Shown: positions 7,998-22,444, counted from the first letter of the stretch. The stretch is DNA of 56,010 bases from Microvirga sp. (GCA_031181145.1 JAPSLB010000033.1:1-56010), one strand, 5' to 3'. Numbers and translations: made by a program. The notes: a model not told the origin generated them from the letters alone.

Positions 7998-8389
7998 GCG
8001 AAGGTCCAGATCCTGTGCGCCACGAAGCTCCACATCATGACCACGCCCGTGGTCATGATCTGTGCAGGCAGGTAAGGACCTCCGAACCAGTCCACCAGAA
8101 CGTGCATGAGACACCACGTCAGAAGGAAGCCCACGAAGGCGACCACCGCAAAGCGCCACGTCGCCTCCCGGTGCGGGCGGCTGCTTCTGTAAGTATGTCT
8201 GCGGTTTAGCCCATACGATACAAATCCGCCCGCCGCGTAGCCGACGAGCGTCGCCGGAACGGGGTGGCTTCCTCCCCCCTCGACGAGGAGGATGAGCAGG
8301 CCGTAATGCACCATGGCCGCCACCAGCCCTATTCCGAAGAAGGCTGCGAACTGGCGGGTCAGGCGGTGGAAGGGAGGGAGCGTGTTCAC
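7994..8389 (-). CDS. GtrA family membrane protein
   Basis: A 131-residue GtrA-like protein with four membrane segments (FFGIGLVAAMVHYGLLILLV, LVGYAAGGFVSYGLNRRHTY, FAVVAFVGFLLTWCLMHVLV, IMTTGVVMMWSFVAHRIWTF). The family is proposed to help move lipid-linked sugars across the inner membrane during surface polysaccharide modification. Its start overlaps the stop of the SDR gene by four bases (ATGA), so the two are translationally coupled. No glycosyltransferase is beside it, so the sugar pathway is unknown. Confidence 0.88.
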   Translation of the reverse strand: MNTLPPFHRLTRQFAAFFGIGLVAAMVHYGLLILLVEGGGSHPVPATLVGYAAGGFVSYGLNRRHTYRSSRPHREATWRFAVVAFVGFLLTWCLMHVLVDWFGGPYLPAQIMTTGVVMMWSFVAHRIWTFA

Positions 8390-9207
8390 GCGTCTTCGTT
8401 AGCCTCTCCCGCGGGCTTCGTCACCTCGCCCCGCTGAAGGCTCCCGGCAATCTTGCGGATTACGGCGCGGGGAAGAAGCTTGGCTCCCAGTGCCCCCAGC
8501 CTGTTGGACGCTCCCGCGACCACGATGGCCCTGCCCGCCTCGTAACCGTCGATTCCAATCCGGGCCACCTCGGCCGCGGACATGGCGCCCTGGGTGAACA
8601 GCTTGGCATGCTCGACATCCGCCGTTGCAGAGAACTCGGTCTCCGTCGGCCCCGGGCAGAGGGCCGTCACCGTCACGCCACGGGGCCTGGCCTCCTCGTG
8701 CAGGGCCTCGGACAGGGAAAGAACATAAGCCTTGGTGGCGTAATAGACCGCCATGTGGGGCCCCGCCTGGAAGGCCGCGGTGGAGGCCACGTTCAAAATG
8801 CCGCCCCGCCCGCGCTCCAGCATGCCCGGCAGCACCAGACGGCAGAGGGCCGTCAGCGCCGTGACGTTCAGATCGATCATGGCGATCTGCCGCTCGAACG
8901 GCATCGTCGCGAAGCTCCCTCGCAGGCCGAAACCCGCGTTGTTCACGAGTGTATGAACCTGAATCCCCCGGTCCCTGAGCATCTCGACGAGATCCTGAGG
9001 CGCCTCGCGGTCTTCGAGGTCGAGAGCCATGACTTCCACGGGGATGTCGTGAGCCCCCTGGATCTCCTCGGCCAGGGCCTCCAGGCGCTCGTGCCGCCGG
9101 GCCGTGATGACCAGGAAATAGCCCCTTGCGGCGAAAACCCGCGCCAGTTCCGCACCGATTCCGCTCGATGCCCCGGTAATCACCGCCCAGCGTGCGTCCT
9201 CAGCCAT
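8386..9207 (-). CDS. Short-chain dehydrogenase/reductase
   Basis: A 273-residue classical SDR. It has the nucleotide motif TGASSGIG (residues 11-18), NNAG (89-92), Ser142 in NVASTAAF and the Tyr155-x3-Lys159 pair (YYATKAY). Residues [12 protein letters not shown] after the second strand suggest NADP(H) preference. It is the first gene of an SDR-gtrA pair. The substrate cannot be named; the sequence resembles the broad SDR/DltE-like group. Confidence 0.88.
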   Translation of the reverse strand: MAEDARWAVITGASSGIGAELARVFAARGYFLVITARRHERLEALAEEIQGAHDIPVEVMALDLEDREAPQDLVEMLRDRGIQVHTLVNNAGFGLRGSFATMPFERQIAMIDLNVTALTALCRLVLPGMLERGRGGILNVASTAAFQAGPHMAVYYATKAYVLSLSEALHEEARPRGVTVTALCPGPTETEFSATADVEHAKLFTQGAMSAAEVARIGIDGYEAGRAIVVAGASNRLGALGAKLLPRAVIRKIAGSLQRGEVTKPAGEANEDA

Positions 9208-9410
9208 CCCGAATCTCCTTCAGAATCCTGCCGTTCAATGGCCGGCGATCATGCCGCATGGGGGTACCTGTCGCCAAATCGTGGCTCAGGCCTTTGAATT
9301 TGGACCGTGTCCGTGTAAGAGCCTCTCTCAACCTTCAATCTGACACATCCCGGCTGCGCTTGAAGCGCCGCATAGAGCGGCCGCGCGGCTGGACACGCCT
9401 GGGTGGGCCT

Positions 9411-12880
<3,470 letters not shown>

Positions 12881-12881
<1 letters not shown>

Positions 12882-12894
12882 GGCCTTCGGGCCT
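12881..12894 (+). terminator. Short UUCG-loop hairpin after carB
   Basis: AGGCC-TTCG-GGCCT starts on the last base of the carB stop. The five-pair stem with a stable UUCG loop lacks a following T-run, so it may only stabilise or partly terminate the carB mRNA before greA. Confidence 0.4.
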
Positions 12895-12989
12895 GCACAA
12901 TGGAACTGCGAAGCTTCTGGTAAGTTTTCGTTGACTTGCGAGGGCGCTGGAAACAGCGGCCTCGTACCTCTTTTTGGACGAGATAAACG

Positions 12990-13466
12990 ATGGACAAGGT
13001 CCCCCTGACGATCAAGGGTTTTGCGGCGCTTGAGGAAGAGCTCAAGCACCGGCAGCAGGTCGAGCGCCCGCGGATCATCCAGGCGATCGCGGAAGCGCGT
13101 GCGCTCGGCGACTTGTCGGAGAACGCCGAATACCATGCCGCCAAGGAAGCCCAGTCCCTCAACGAGGGCCGCATCCTGGAGCTGGAAAGCCTGATTTCCC
13201 GTGCGGAAGTCATCGACGTTTCCAAGCTCTCGGGCGACCGGATCAAGTTCGGTGCGACGGTGAAGCTGGTGGACGAAGACACCGAGGAAGAAAAGACCTA
13301 CCAGATCGTAGGCGAGCCCGAGGCCGACGTCCGTTCCGGCCGCGTCTCGGTCGCCTCCCCCATCGCCCGCGCCCTGATGGGCAAGACCATCGGCGATACG
13401 GTGGAGGTGTCGACCCCCGGGGGCGGCAAATCCTACGAAGTCGTGGGCGTCCAGTTCCGCGTCTGA
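12990..13466 (+). CDS. greA: Transcription elongation factor GreA
   Basis: A 158-residue GreA, which rescues backtracked RNA polymerase by stimulating transcript cleavage. Residues 1-75 form the coiled coil ([19 protein letters not shown], with acidic tip [15 protein letters not shown]) and the remainder the FKBP-like domain ([37 protein letters not shown]). Length is normal. carB-greA adjacency is common in rhizobia. Its stop touches the region of the Tat-exported protein gene, so the two may be co-transcribed. Confidence 0.97.
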   Translation: MDKVPLTIKGFAALEEELKHRQQVERPRIIQAIAEARALGDLSENAEYHAAKEAQSLNEGRILELESLISRAEVIDVSKLSGDRIKFGATVKLVDEDTEEEKTYQIVGEPEADVRSGRVSVASPIARALMGKTIGDTVEVSTPGGGKSYEVVGVQFRV

Positions 13467-13486
13467 TGCGAAGAGGGGGGCAGACC

Positions 13487-14008
13487 ATGAGAGATCAGAT
13501 TATGCTCCCTTCAACCCGCCGCTCATTTCTGAAGAGCCTCGCCTGCGCCGGCCTCGCCGGTGCGGGCCTGCTGGCGTATGCTCCGGCTCATGCTCAGACC
13601 TTTCCCCGGGCGTTCTCGTCGTTCTCCGTCGACGTCAGGCCGCTGAAGGCGAAGGGATTGGGCCCGTTCGCCGATTTCGTCGGGCAGGCAGCCCTCAATG
13701 AGCTGCACCGCTCCTTTGGGGACCGGGTTGACCCACGCGGCCCGCGTCTCGTCCTCGTGATCACGGACGTCTTCCTGACCCCATTCCCCGATGGCGGTTC
13801 GGGTTGGCGCGGCCGCGGCGGCGGAGGCGGCAGCCACGACGGCATGGACGGAGAAGTCCTGGCAGTCGGGCCGAGGGGCGAGATCCTGGCGCGCCACCCG
13901 CAGCATGCGGTGCTCGACGTGGCGAGGAGAAGTACCGAACCGGACGAACCGGGTCGCGCGGCCGCCCTCGCCCAGCACTATGTGCGGTGGCTCCGGCGCA
14001 GACTTTGA
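13487..14008 (+). CDS. Tat-exported hypothetical protein
   Basis: A 173-residue protein with a twin-arginine signal: STRRSFLKSL (Arg11-Arg12), a hydrophobic stretch, and a likely cleavage after AHA (residue 36). The mature part carries a glycine-rich loop (GWRGRGGGGGSHDG) and ends VRWLRRRL; I recognise no family. It is presumably a folded periplasmic protein. The ATG at 13487 has GAGGGGGG before it and is preferred over the ATG at 13466 that overlaps the greA stop. It is probably expressed with greA. Confidence 0.75.
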   Translation: MRDQIMLPSTRRSFLKSLACAGLAGAGLLAYAPAHAQTFPRAFSSFSVDVRPLKAKGLGPFADFVGQAALNELHRSFGDRVDPRGPRLVLVITDVFLTPFPDGGSGWRGRGGGGGSHDGMDGEVLAVGPRGEILARHPQHAVLDVARRSTEPDEPGRAAALAQHYVRWLRRRL

Positions 14009-14017
14009 CCGGGAGCC

Positions 14018-14524
14018 TTATTCCGTTACTTCAGCCACATCCTCGATGGGTACCAGCGGCTCGTCCTTGATCAGGTCGAGGGTCAGCGCCGTCCGGACGT
14101 TACGGACATTCGGCAGAGATGTAAGTTCGGAGACGAGGCCCTGGAAGGAAGCGAGGTTCGGGGCCACGCATTTCAGGATGAAATCGATGTCGCCCGACAG
14201 GGTCCAGCATTCGCGGACCATGGACCAGTCCTTCACCCGCTGCTCGAATTCCCGAAGCTCTTTCTTGCCCTGGATATCGAGTTGCACCATGGCGAAGCAC
14301 ACGATCTCGAAGCCCAGTCCCTTGGGGTCGAGAATCGCACGGTAGGCCTTGATGATGCCGGCGCTTTCCAGAGCGCGCACCCGGCGCAGACAAGGGGGCG
14401 CCGACAGGCCGACACGGCGGGCCAGCTCCACATTGGTGATGCTGCCGTCGGCTTGCAGTTCCTTCAGAATAGCCCAGTCAATCGAATCGAGGCGTCCGCG
14501 CACGGTCACTCCAATGGAGCGCAT
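14018..14524 (-). CDS. lrp: Lrp-type leucine-responsive regulator
   Basis: A 168-residue Lrp/AsnC protein. The DNA-binding part (about residues 10-65: LDSIDWAILKELQADGSITN, LARRVGLSAPPCLRRVRALE) is followed by the RAM domain (GDIDFILKCVAPN). It lies between greA and trxB, the position of the conserved rhizobial lrp, so it is probably the global amino-acid-responsive Lrp. It is divergent from the ELM1-like gene, with 145 bases between them. The start could be the ATG at 14512 or an inner one. Confidence 0.9.
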   Translation of the reverse strand: MRSIGVTVRGRLDSIDWAILKELQADGSITNVELARRVGLSAPPCLRRVRALESAGIIKAYRAILDPKGLGFEIVCFAMVQLDIQGKKELREFEQRVKDWSMVRECWTLSGDIDFILKCVAPNLASFQGLVSELTSLPNVRNVRTALTLDLIKDEPLVPIEDVAEVTE

Positions 14525-14669
14525 ATCGAAGGGACCTCACGGCCCGGATCATGCACCCCTCAAGCAAAAAACTCGTCTTGGCTGAGTAGACCGTGTAAAG
14601 GGTCTGCACAAGCGGGACGGGCGATTAAGTCGCAACGAACCATATGAACTCCACAGGCTCATCGACCGA

Positions 14670-16645
<1,976 letters not shown>

Positions 16646-16759
16646 GTTTTATTCACAATTGGTTGACCCTTGGGCAGGATTCCTATTGCATCCTGCCCCC
16701 GGCTCGGAAGAGATAGGGAGCCCTGCGCCGGAGGAATGCGGGGCATTCAGGGGAATGCC

Positions 16760-17650
16760 GTGGATTGGGATAAAATCCGGATTTTCTATACCGTCGCAGA
16801 AGCGGGCAGCTTTACCCGCGCCGGTGACGACCTGGGCTTGAGCCAATCCGCCGTGAGCCGCCAGATCAGCGCCCTCGAACGTGAGTTGAAGGCGCCCCTC
16901 TTCCATCGCCACGCGAGAGGTCTGATTCTGACCGAACAAGGCGACCTGCTCTTCCGCGCCGCCCGGGACATGCGCATGCGCCTGGAGACGACCAAGGCGC
17001 GCCTCGTCGAGACGAGCGAGCGCCCCTCCGGAGAGCTCAAGGTGACCACCACCGTCGGCCTCGGCTCCATCTGGCTCGCTCAGCGGATCGCAGAATTCCT
17101 GGACCTCTACCCGGATGTCCGGGTGGAGCTGATTCTCTCCAACGAGGAATTGGATCTCGCGATGCGAGAGGCGGACGTTGCCATTCGCCTGCGGCGCCCC
17201 GCCCAGCCCGACCTTATTCAGCGACGCCTCTTCACCATCCATTTCCACGTCTACGCCTCGGCCGACTACATCAAGCGCTTCGGTGAGCCGAAGACCCTCG
17301 AGGATCTCGACGAGCACCGCATCGTCTCCTTCGGCGGCGATCAGCCGTCATATCTGTTGGCGGTCCACTGGCTTGCGACAGCCGGGCGCGAGGGGCGAGA
17401 GCCGCGCCAGTATCATTATGAAGTCAACAACATCACCGCTCTGAAGCTCGCCGTGGAGACCGGGGCCGGCATTGCCGTGCTGCCGGATTACGCGGTGGTG
17501 AGCGACTCGAACCTGGTTCAGGTTCTGCGCGACATCGAAATGCCGTCTCTCGACAGCTATCTGGTCTACGCTGAAGAAATGCGGTCGGTTGCCCGCGTTC
17601 AGGCCTTCCGCGATTTCCTGATCTCCAAGGCGCAGCGCTGGACCTATTAG
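16760..17650 (+). CDS. lsrB: LysR-type regulator LsrB/VtlR
   Basis: A 296-residue LysR-type regulator, with the helix-turn-helix in DWDKIRIFYTVAEAGSFTRA and SQSAVSRQISALEREL and an effector domain from about residue 90. The DWDK(I/L)R(I/T)F start, position after trxB and the downstream AbcR-like sRNA identify it as the LsrB/VtlR group, known from other Hyphomicrobiales to activate abcR sRNA genes. I chose GTG 16760 because AGGGGA precedes it; ATG 16736 would add 8 residues. The protein contains no cysteine, which is odd because the Sinorhizobium homologue is reported to sense oxidation through cysteines. Confidence 0.87.
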   Translation: MDWDKIRIFYTVAEAGSFTRAGDDLGLSQSAVSRQISALERELKAPLFHRHARGLILTEQGDLLFRAARDMRMRLETTKARLVETSERPSGELKVTTTVGLGSIWLAQRIAEFLDLYPDVRVELILSNEELDLAMREADVAIRLRRPAQPDLIQRRLFTIHFHVYASADYIKRFGEPKTLEDLDEHRIVSFGGDQPSYLLAVHWLATAGREGREPRQYHYEVNNITALKLAVETGAGIAVLPDYAVVSDSNLVQVLRDIEMPSLDSYLVYAEEMRSVARVQAFRDFLISKAQRWTY

Positions 17651-17752
17651 GTTGCGGGCCATCGAATCGCCGCTTGGGACGAAAAGCGTGGCAGTTTTAC
17701 GTCAGCCTTTCGTCTAAGCCATGCGCCCCGCGCAGCCCTTTTATGAGGCATG

Positions 17753-17763
17753 TTGCATTGCAA
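17753..17763. promoter_or_regulatory. Palindrome TTGCA-T-TGCAA, candidate LsrB/VtlR site
   Basis: An 11-base interrupted palindrome about 30 bases before the predicted AbcR-type transcript. Its position upstream of the sRNA and downstream of lsrB fits a LysR-type activator site. The -10 of the sRNA promoter is not clear (GATATG, 17781-17786, is weak). Confidence 0.4.
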
Positions 17764-17788
17764 ATAAGTCGAATGCAGCCGATATGAG

Positions 17789-17917
17789 CGGTGGCTGATT
17801 TCAACGCGGCACCGCTTTTCTTCCTCCCGGCGTTGCCGTGTCGGCCGTTCCCTCTGGAAGGTTTTGACGTAATTTGTCGGACCTCTACTTTCGCCGGGCC
17901 TTTGGCCCGGCTTTTTT
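17789..17917 (+). ncRNA. AbcR-type (alpha-r15) trans-acting small RNA
   Basis: The lsrB-fadD gap has no gene but ends in a textbook intrinsic terminator. The preceding 100 bases have the layout of AbcR sRNAs: a 5' hairpin (GCGGTG 17789-17794 pairing with CACCGC), an unpaired C/U-rich anti-Shine-Dalgarno stretch TTTTCTTCCTCCC (17816-17828), a second TTCCCTC (17848-17854), then the terminator hairpin. AbcR RNAs in rhizobia and Brucella are Hfq-dependent repressors of ABC-transporter mRNAs, lie next to lsrB, and are about this size. The 5' end is approximate. Only one copy is present; some relatives have two in tandem. Confidence 0.72.
17893..17917 (+). terminator. Intrinsic terminator of the AbcR-type sRNA
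   Basis: Stem GCCGGGCC (17893-17900), loop TTT, stem GGCCCGGC (17904-17911), then six Ts. The eight-pair GC stem with a T-run on the plus strand fixes the sRNA strand and 3' end. Confidence 0.9.
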
Positions 17918-17993
17918 CTTTTCGGCTCCTCTCATTGGGTGGAAAAGGGGACCCGGTCCTCCGCGTCCCACGATGCGCTCCTGCAAGAGGGGG

Positions 17994-18043
17994 GAGCATC
18001 GGATGGCCCCAAAAGTGAACGTCCGCTTTTGGGTCCGATGCTC
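17994..18043. repeat. Dispersed palindromic repeat, copy 1
   Basis: GAGCATCGGA (17994-18003) and CCCAAAAG pair with CTTTTGGG and TCCGATGCTC (18034-18043), giving a 50-base imperfect hairpin ending at the fadD stop. The outer arms GAGCATCGG/CCGATGCTC recur at 41359-41409. Probably a REP-like element. Confidence 0.6.
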
Positions 18044-19767
18044 TAGCGGGACGATGCGACCTCATCCTTCAGAACTCGGCGCAGCACCTTGCCGACATTG
18101 GTCTTCGGCAACGTCTCCCGGAATTCGATCCGCCGCGGCACCTTGTAGCCGGTGAGATTTTCCCGGCAGAAATGGCGCAGTTCGTCAGGGTCGAGGTTCG
18201 GGTCCTTGCGTACCACATAGGCGACGACCACCTCCCCCGCCTGCTCATCCGGCAATCCGATGACGGCGGCCTCCATAACGCCGGGATGCTTCACGAGCAC
18301 CTCCTCGACCTCGTTCGGGTAGACGTTGAAACCGGAGACCAGGATCATGTCCTTCATCCGGTCGACGATCTTCACCTGTCCGTCCGGGAGGATCGTCGCG
18401 ACGTCGCCTGTGCGGAAGTAGCCGTCCTGCGTCATCGCCCTGGCGGTTTCGTCCGGTTTCTGCCAATAGCCGGCCATCACCTGCGGCCCTTTCACGCACA
18501 GCTCGCCGCGCTCACCCGGAGGCAGGACGGTGTCGTCGCTTGCTCGCACCGTCACATCGGTGGACGGCAGCGGATAGCCAATAGTGCCGGTGAACTCCTC
18601 GATGTCGAGGCGGTTGGCGCAAACCACCGGAGAGGTCTCCGACAGCCCGTAACCTTCGACGATGGGCTGTCCGGAGATTTCCTTCCATTTCCTCGCCACG
18701 GCCTCCTGGGTGGCCATTCCTCCGGAGACGGCAAATACCAATTGCGAGAAGTCGACATCCCGAATACCCGGCGCATGGGCAAGGGCGTTGTAGAGCGTGT
18801 TCACTCCGGACATGAGAGTGATTTTGCTCTTCTGGAGCGTCTTCACGAATCCGGCAATGTCGCGGGGATTTGCGATCAGAAGCTGACACCCGCCGATCTT
18901 CGTCATGAGCAGCGAACACACGGTGAGGCCGAAGATATGATACAGAGGCAGCGCAGTGACCATCACATGGTCCTCGCGCTCCCCGAAGTACGGGCGCATC
19001 CATGCCTCGCATTGCAGCACATTGGCCGCGACATTGCGGTGGAGCAGAACCGCACCCTTCGAGATGCCCGTCGTGCCGCCCGTGTATTGCAGGAAGGCGG
19101 TGTCGTCCCGCGTGACGGACACGATATCCGGCTTCCTTCGAGCCCCCTCACTCAGGACCGTCTTGAACGGCACGGATTTCGGCAGGCTGAACGGCTTGAC
19201 GGCCTTCTTCACGTAGCGCGAAACGAGGTTGACGATGGCACCCTTCGCGCCCAGCAGATCGCCGGGCTTCACGACGACCAGTCGATCGAGCCTGAGATCG
19301 GGCAGCGCCTCCTCCACCGTCGCGCCGAAGTTCTCGAGGACGAAGAGGAAGCGCGCTCCGGAATCCTCCAGTTGGTAGGTCAGCTCGCGGGGCGTATAGA
19401 GCGGATTCACGTTCACCACCGTGCCGCCGGCCATCAGGATGCCGTAAAGGAGCACCGGATAGGCCATCACGTTCGGCAGCATGATCGCGACGCGATCCCC
19501 CTTCCTCAAGCCCTGCTGCTGCAGCCAGGAGGCCACTGCATCTCCGCTGCGGCCGAGTTCCGCATAAGTGATGCGCTTGCCGAAGCTTTCGGCAGCAGCC
19601 CGGTTCGGATGATCCGCAATCGCCTTGGCGAAGATGTCGTTGAGAGTGCCGATACTGGCGTCGTCGATGATCTGTGGGACTTGCGACGGATATGATTTGA
19701 ACCAGGGCCTGTCCAAGGGCGGCCCTGCCGAATCCATGGATGCGGCCGGTTGGATGGTGGCGTTCAT
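18043..19767 (-). CDS. fadD: Long-chain fatty-acid-CoA ligase
   Basis: A 574-residue AMP-forming acyl-CoA synthetase that activates fatty acids with ATP and CoA. The P-loop-like motif is QYTGGTTGISKGAVLLH, followed by EGYGLSETSP, the adenylate-binding YFRTGDVATILPDGQVKIVDR and the C-terminal catalytic Lys region LPKTNVGKVLRR. Length and PWFKSYP-(x)-VP N-terminus fit FadD. It ends at a palindromic repeat. The upstream EF-G-like gene is 131 bases away on the same strand, so joint transcription is possible. Confidence 0.92.
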   Translation of the reverse strand: MNATIQPAASMDSAGPPLDRPWFKSYPSQVPQIIDDASIGTLNDIFAKAIADHPNRAAAESFGKRITYAELGRSGDAVASWLQQQGLRKGDRVAIMLPNVMAYPVLLYGILMAGGTVVNVNPLYTPRELTYQLEDSGARFLFVLENFGATVEEALPDLRLDRLVVVKPGDLLGAKGAIVNLVSRYVKKAVKPFSLPKSVPFKTVLSEGARRKPDIVSVTRDDTAFLQYTGGTTGISKGAVLLHRNVAANVLQCEAWMRPYFGEREDHVMVTALPLYHIFGLTVCSLLMTKIGGCQLLIANPRDIAGFVKTLQKSKITLMSGVNTLYNALAHAPGIRDVDFSQLVFAVSGGMATQEAVARKWKEISGQPIVEGYGLSETSPVVCANRLDIEEFTGTIGYPLPSTDVTVRASDDTVLPPGERGELCVKGPQVMAGYWQKPDETARAMTQDGYFRTGDVATILPDGQVKIVDRMKDMILVSGFNVYPNEVEEVLVKHPGVMEAAVIGLPDEQAGEVVVAYVVRKDPNLDPDELRHFCRENLTGYKVPRRIEFRETLPKTNVGKVLRRVLKDEVASSR

Positions 19768-19898
19768 TCTTTCCTCCCGCTCCAGGCGAGTCTGCTTCAG
19801 AGGAGATGGCGTCTCCGGTGAAGCTTAGATTGGCGCGGAAGGGGAAGTTTGTCGATGGGCGCCCCGGACAGGTGGGGAGGCGCCCACCGAATGGTGCC

Positions 19899-21938
19899 TC
19901 AATGAGCCTTCTGGAGCACGAGATCGGCCGGTTTGCCGCTGAGCTCGGCCATATGATCGAAGCGGGTCGAGAAGGTGCCGACGCCTGCCGTGACCGAACG
20001 CAGCTCGACGATCAAATCCCCGATCTCCGATTCCGGGATGGTGGCATTCAGCACCTCCCAGCCGGCCCATCCGGGCCGCCCGTCATAACCGAGGATCTGA
20101 CCGCGGCGGGCGGTCACGAGGCTCGTCGCCTTGGACAGAGCCTCCGTCGGAATCGTGATTTCCACGGACAGAATCGGCTCCAGCAGCACAGGCTTTGCCT
20201 TCGGCAGCGCCTCCGCCAAGGCGAGCTTCGCGGCGGCCTGAAAAGCGGCGTCGGACGAGTCCACCGTATGATAGGAACCGTCCGTGAGGCTCACGGCGAG
20301 ATCAACCACCGGGAAGCCCAGCGGCCCGTTTTTGAGGGCATCGCGTACCCCGGTCTCCACGGAAGGGATGTACTGACGTGGTACGACGCCGCCGGTGATG
20401 CGGTCCTCGAAGGCGAAACCTTCCCCGCGCGGCAGCGGCTTGATCTCTATCATCACGTCGCCGTACTGGCCATGACCGCCCGTCTGCTTGCGATGGCGGC
20501 CGCGGGCCGATGCGGGCATGCGGATCGTTTCGCAATAGGCGACGCGCGGTTTGGCGATGTCGACACCAACCTGAAAGCGCGATGCGAGCTTCTCCACGGC
20601 CACGCGCAGGTGCATCTCCCCCTGCCCGAGCAATCGGATCTCGCCCATCTCCGGCCGGGTCTCCACGACCAGCGAAGGGTCTTCCTCGGTGATCTTGGCG
20701 AGCGCGCTCGAAAGGCGCACGTCGTCCTTGCGGTCTCGCACCTTGAGGGCCACCGCATAGACGGGCTCCGGAGGCGCCGACGAGACGATGGTGTCGGGGC
20801 GTGACTTGCCCGACGCGAAGCTGTCCCCCGTCGCAATGCCCTCGAGACGGCCGAAACCCACCACATCGCCGGCGCCCGCCTCGCCCCGACGCGCGGTGTT
20901 GCCGCCGACCATCGTGAGCAGGCTTCCGACGCGGCTCTCCGCACCGCGCGACCCAAGCACCATATCTCCTTCGTGGAAGGACCCGCGCATCACGCGCGCC
21001 ACGGAGAGCTTGCCGCCCTGGCCCATATGCAGGGTCTTCATCACATGGGCGAGCGGCGGCCCCTCCTCCGTAATTCCGAGGCGGACACAGGTTTCCGTGA
21101 GCGCCGGCGCCTCATGGCGCAGCGCCTTCAACAGCCGCGTGACGCCGTTGCCGCGTTCGGCCGAGCCGATGAGGGCGGGAACCACATGGCGCTCGCGAAG
21201 CTCCCTGGAGAGGTCGTCGAAGATGCGATCCCGCGGCGGCTCGATCTCGGAAATCAGCTCCTCCATCAGCTCGTCGTCGTAATCGGCCAGTCGCTCCAGC
21301 ATGGCAAAGCGCGCCTCGCGCTCGCGCAGACTTTCCCCGTCGGGCATCTCGACCACCTCGCTGGGCGCATGCTCGCGATAGATGAAGGCGCGCTCCAGGG
21401 CGAGATCGATGAAGCCGATCGCGATCCCATCTTTCCAGAGCGGAATCTGACGCAGGAGCAACGGCGTGCGCGACGCCTGCTGCAGAAGGCTCAGGGTCTC
21501 GCGAACCCGCTTCGTCGCCGTGTCGATCTTGTTGATGAAGAGGAAGCGCGGAATATCCGCCTCCTCCAGTTCGCGCAGGATGATCTCGAGCGCGGGAATC
21601 TTGCGCTCGTCGGACTCGCATACCACGATCGCCGCATCGCAGACGGGAGTGATGTTGCGCATCTCGTGCAGGAATTCGGTGGAGCCGGGGCAGTCGACGA
21701 AAGTCATCGTGTCGCCGAGGAACTCGACGGTGGCCACGTTGGGCTCGATGCTCATGCCGTGAGCGCGGGCTTCGGCGCTCGAGTCGCCGACGCTGTCGCC
21801 ATTGGTCACGCGACCTGCGCGCGAGATGGTACCGGTGCGTTCCAGGATGGCTTCGAGGAGCGTGGTCTTGCCGCTCTGGAATGGGCCAACGATGGCGATG
21901 CATCGCGGGCCCGCAGGTCCTCTGCCGTTGGGTGCCAT
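19899..21938 (-). CDS. Elongation factor G-like GTPase (non-canonical paralogue)
   Basis: A 679-residue EF-G-like translational GTPase. The G1 loop is GPFQSGKTTLLEA (residues 18-30) rather than the AHIDAGKTT of true EF-G, with DCPGS as G3 and NKID as G4. Domains II to V follow, including GGHGQYGDVMIEIKPL (domain IV) and a C-terminal RRGQILGYDGRPGWAGWEV. Such paralogues occur in many alphaproteobacteria beside a normal fusA, and their role is unsettled. GGAGGAG precedes the ATG. Upstream is a 24-base perfect palindrome. Confidence 0.88.
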   Translation of the reverse strand: MAPNGRGPAGPRCIAIVGPFQSGKTTLLEAILERTGTISRAGRVTNGDSVGDSSAEARAHGMSIEPNVATVEFLGDTMTFVDCPGSTEFLHEMRNITPVCDAAIVVCESDERKIPALEIILRELEEADIPRFLFINKIDTATKRVRETLSLLQQASRTPLLLRQIPLWKDGIAIGFIDLALERAFIYREHAPSEVVEMPDGESLREREARFAMLERLADYDDELMEELISEIEPPRDRIFDDLSRELRERHVVPALIGSAERGNGVTRLLKALRHEAPALTETCVRLGITEEGPPLAHVMKTLHMGQGGKLSVARVMRGSFHEGDMVLGSRGAESRVGSLLTMVGGNTARRGEAGAGDVVGFGRLEGIATGDSFASGKSRPDTIVSSAPPEPVYAVALKVRDRKDDVRLSSALAKITEEDPSLVVETRPEMGEIRLLGQGEMHLRVAVEKLASRFQVGVDIAKPRVAYCETIRMPASARGRHRKQTGGHGQYGDVMIEIKPLPRGEGFAFEDRITGGVVPRQYIPSVETGVRDALKNGPLGFPVVDLAVSLTDGSYHTVDSSDAAFQAAAKLALAEALPKAKPVLLEPILSVEITIPTEALSKATSLVTARRGQILGYDGRPGWAGWEVLNATIPESEIGDLIVELRSVTAGVGTFSTRFDHMAELSGKPADLVLQKAH

Positions 21939-22118
21939 GGTAGTCTCCTCCCTGCCCCCGTCAGCGCGCTCTTGGCGGTCGCGTTGAGGGAATGCTCTGC
22001 TTGTCCGGAGGAGTTGGCAAGGGCCTTTTTCTCAAAGAATATTGCCACGCTTCTTGCCGAGCGAGATTTCCGGCGATGCAAGCGCGTTCGCCGCTACGGA
22101 TGCCGCCTTGGGAAAGAG

Positions 22119-22142
22119 CCGCATTCACCCGGGTGAATGCGG
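22119..22142. promoter_or_regulatory. Perfect 24-bp palindrome upstream of the EF-G-like gene
   Basis: CCGCATTCACCC followed directly by GGGTGAATGCGG. It lies 19 bases after the stop of the 94-residue protein gene and about 180 bases before the EF-G-like start (both minus strand). No T-run follows on either strand, so it is more like an operator or processing site than an intrinsic terminator. Confidence 0.5.
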
Positions 22143-22160
22143 GCCCCGGCGCTGTGCCGA

Positions 22161-22444
22161 CTATGCAGGAGTGGCGTCCTGGTGCTCGCCGCGGCGCACA
22201 ACCGTCATCGATAAGATCGTGACCGGCCCTGCCCGGAGGAGGTTCATGGCCGAGACGATCATCTCGGCCAAGCGCTCGGGCGTAATGCTGTCTCCCTCGA
22301 TGTCGAGGAGGAAATCCTTCGCCTCTACATAGCCGCCATTGGTGAAGTCGACACGGAAGTCCGACTTTACCCGAAAGACGGATTGCTGGTCGACCCGATA
22401 GGGCTCCGCCTCGGGATCCGGATGGAATGTCCGAGGCAGGCCCA

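Noticed and set aside
18172..19695. A 507-codon plus-strand open frame opposite fadD
   Set aside because: Shadow of the acyl-CoA ligase; no domain or ribosome site.
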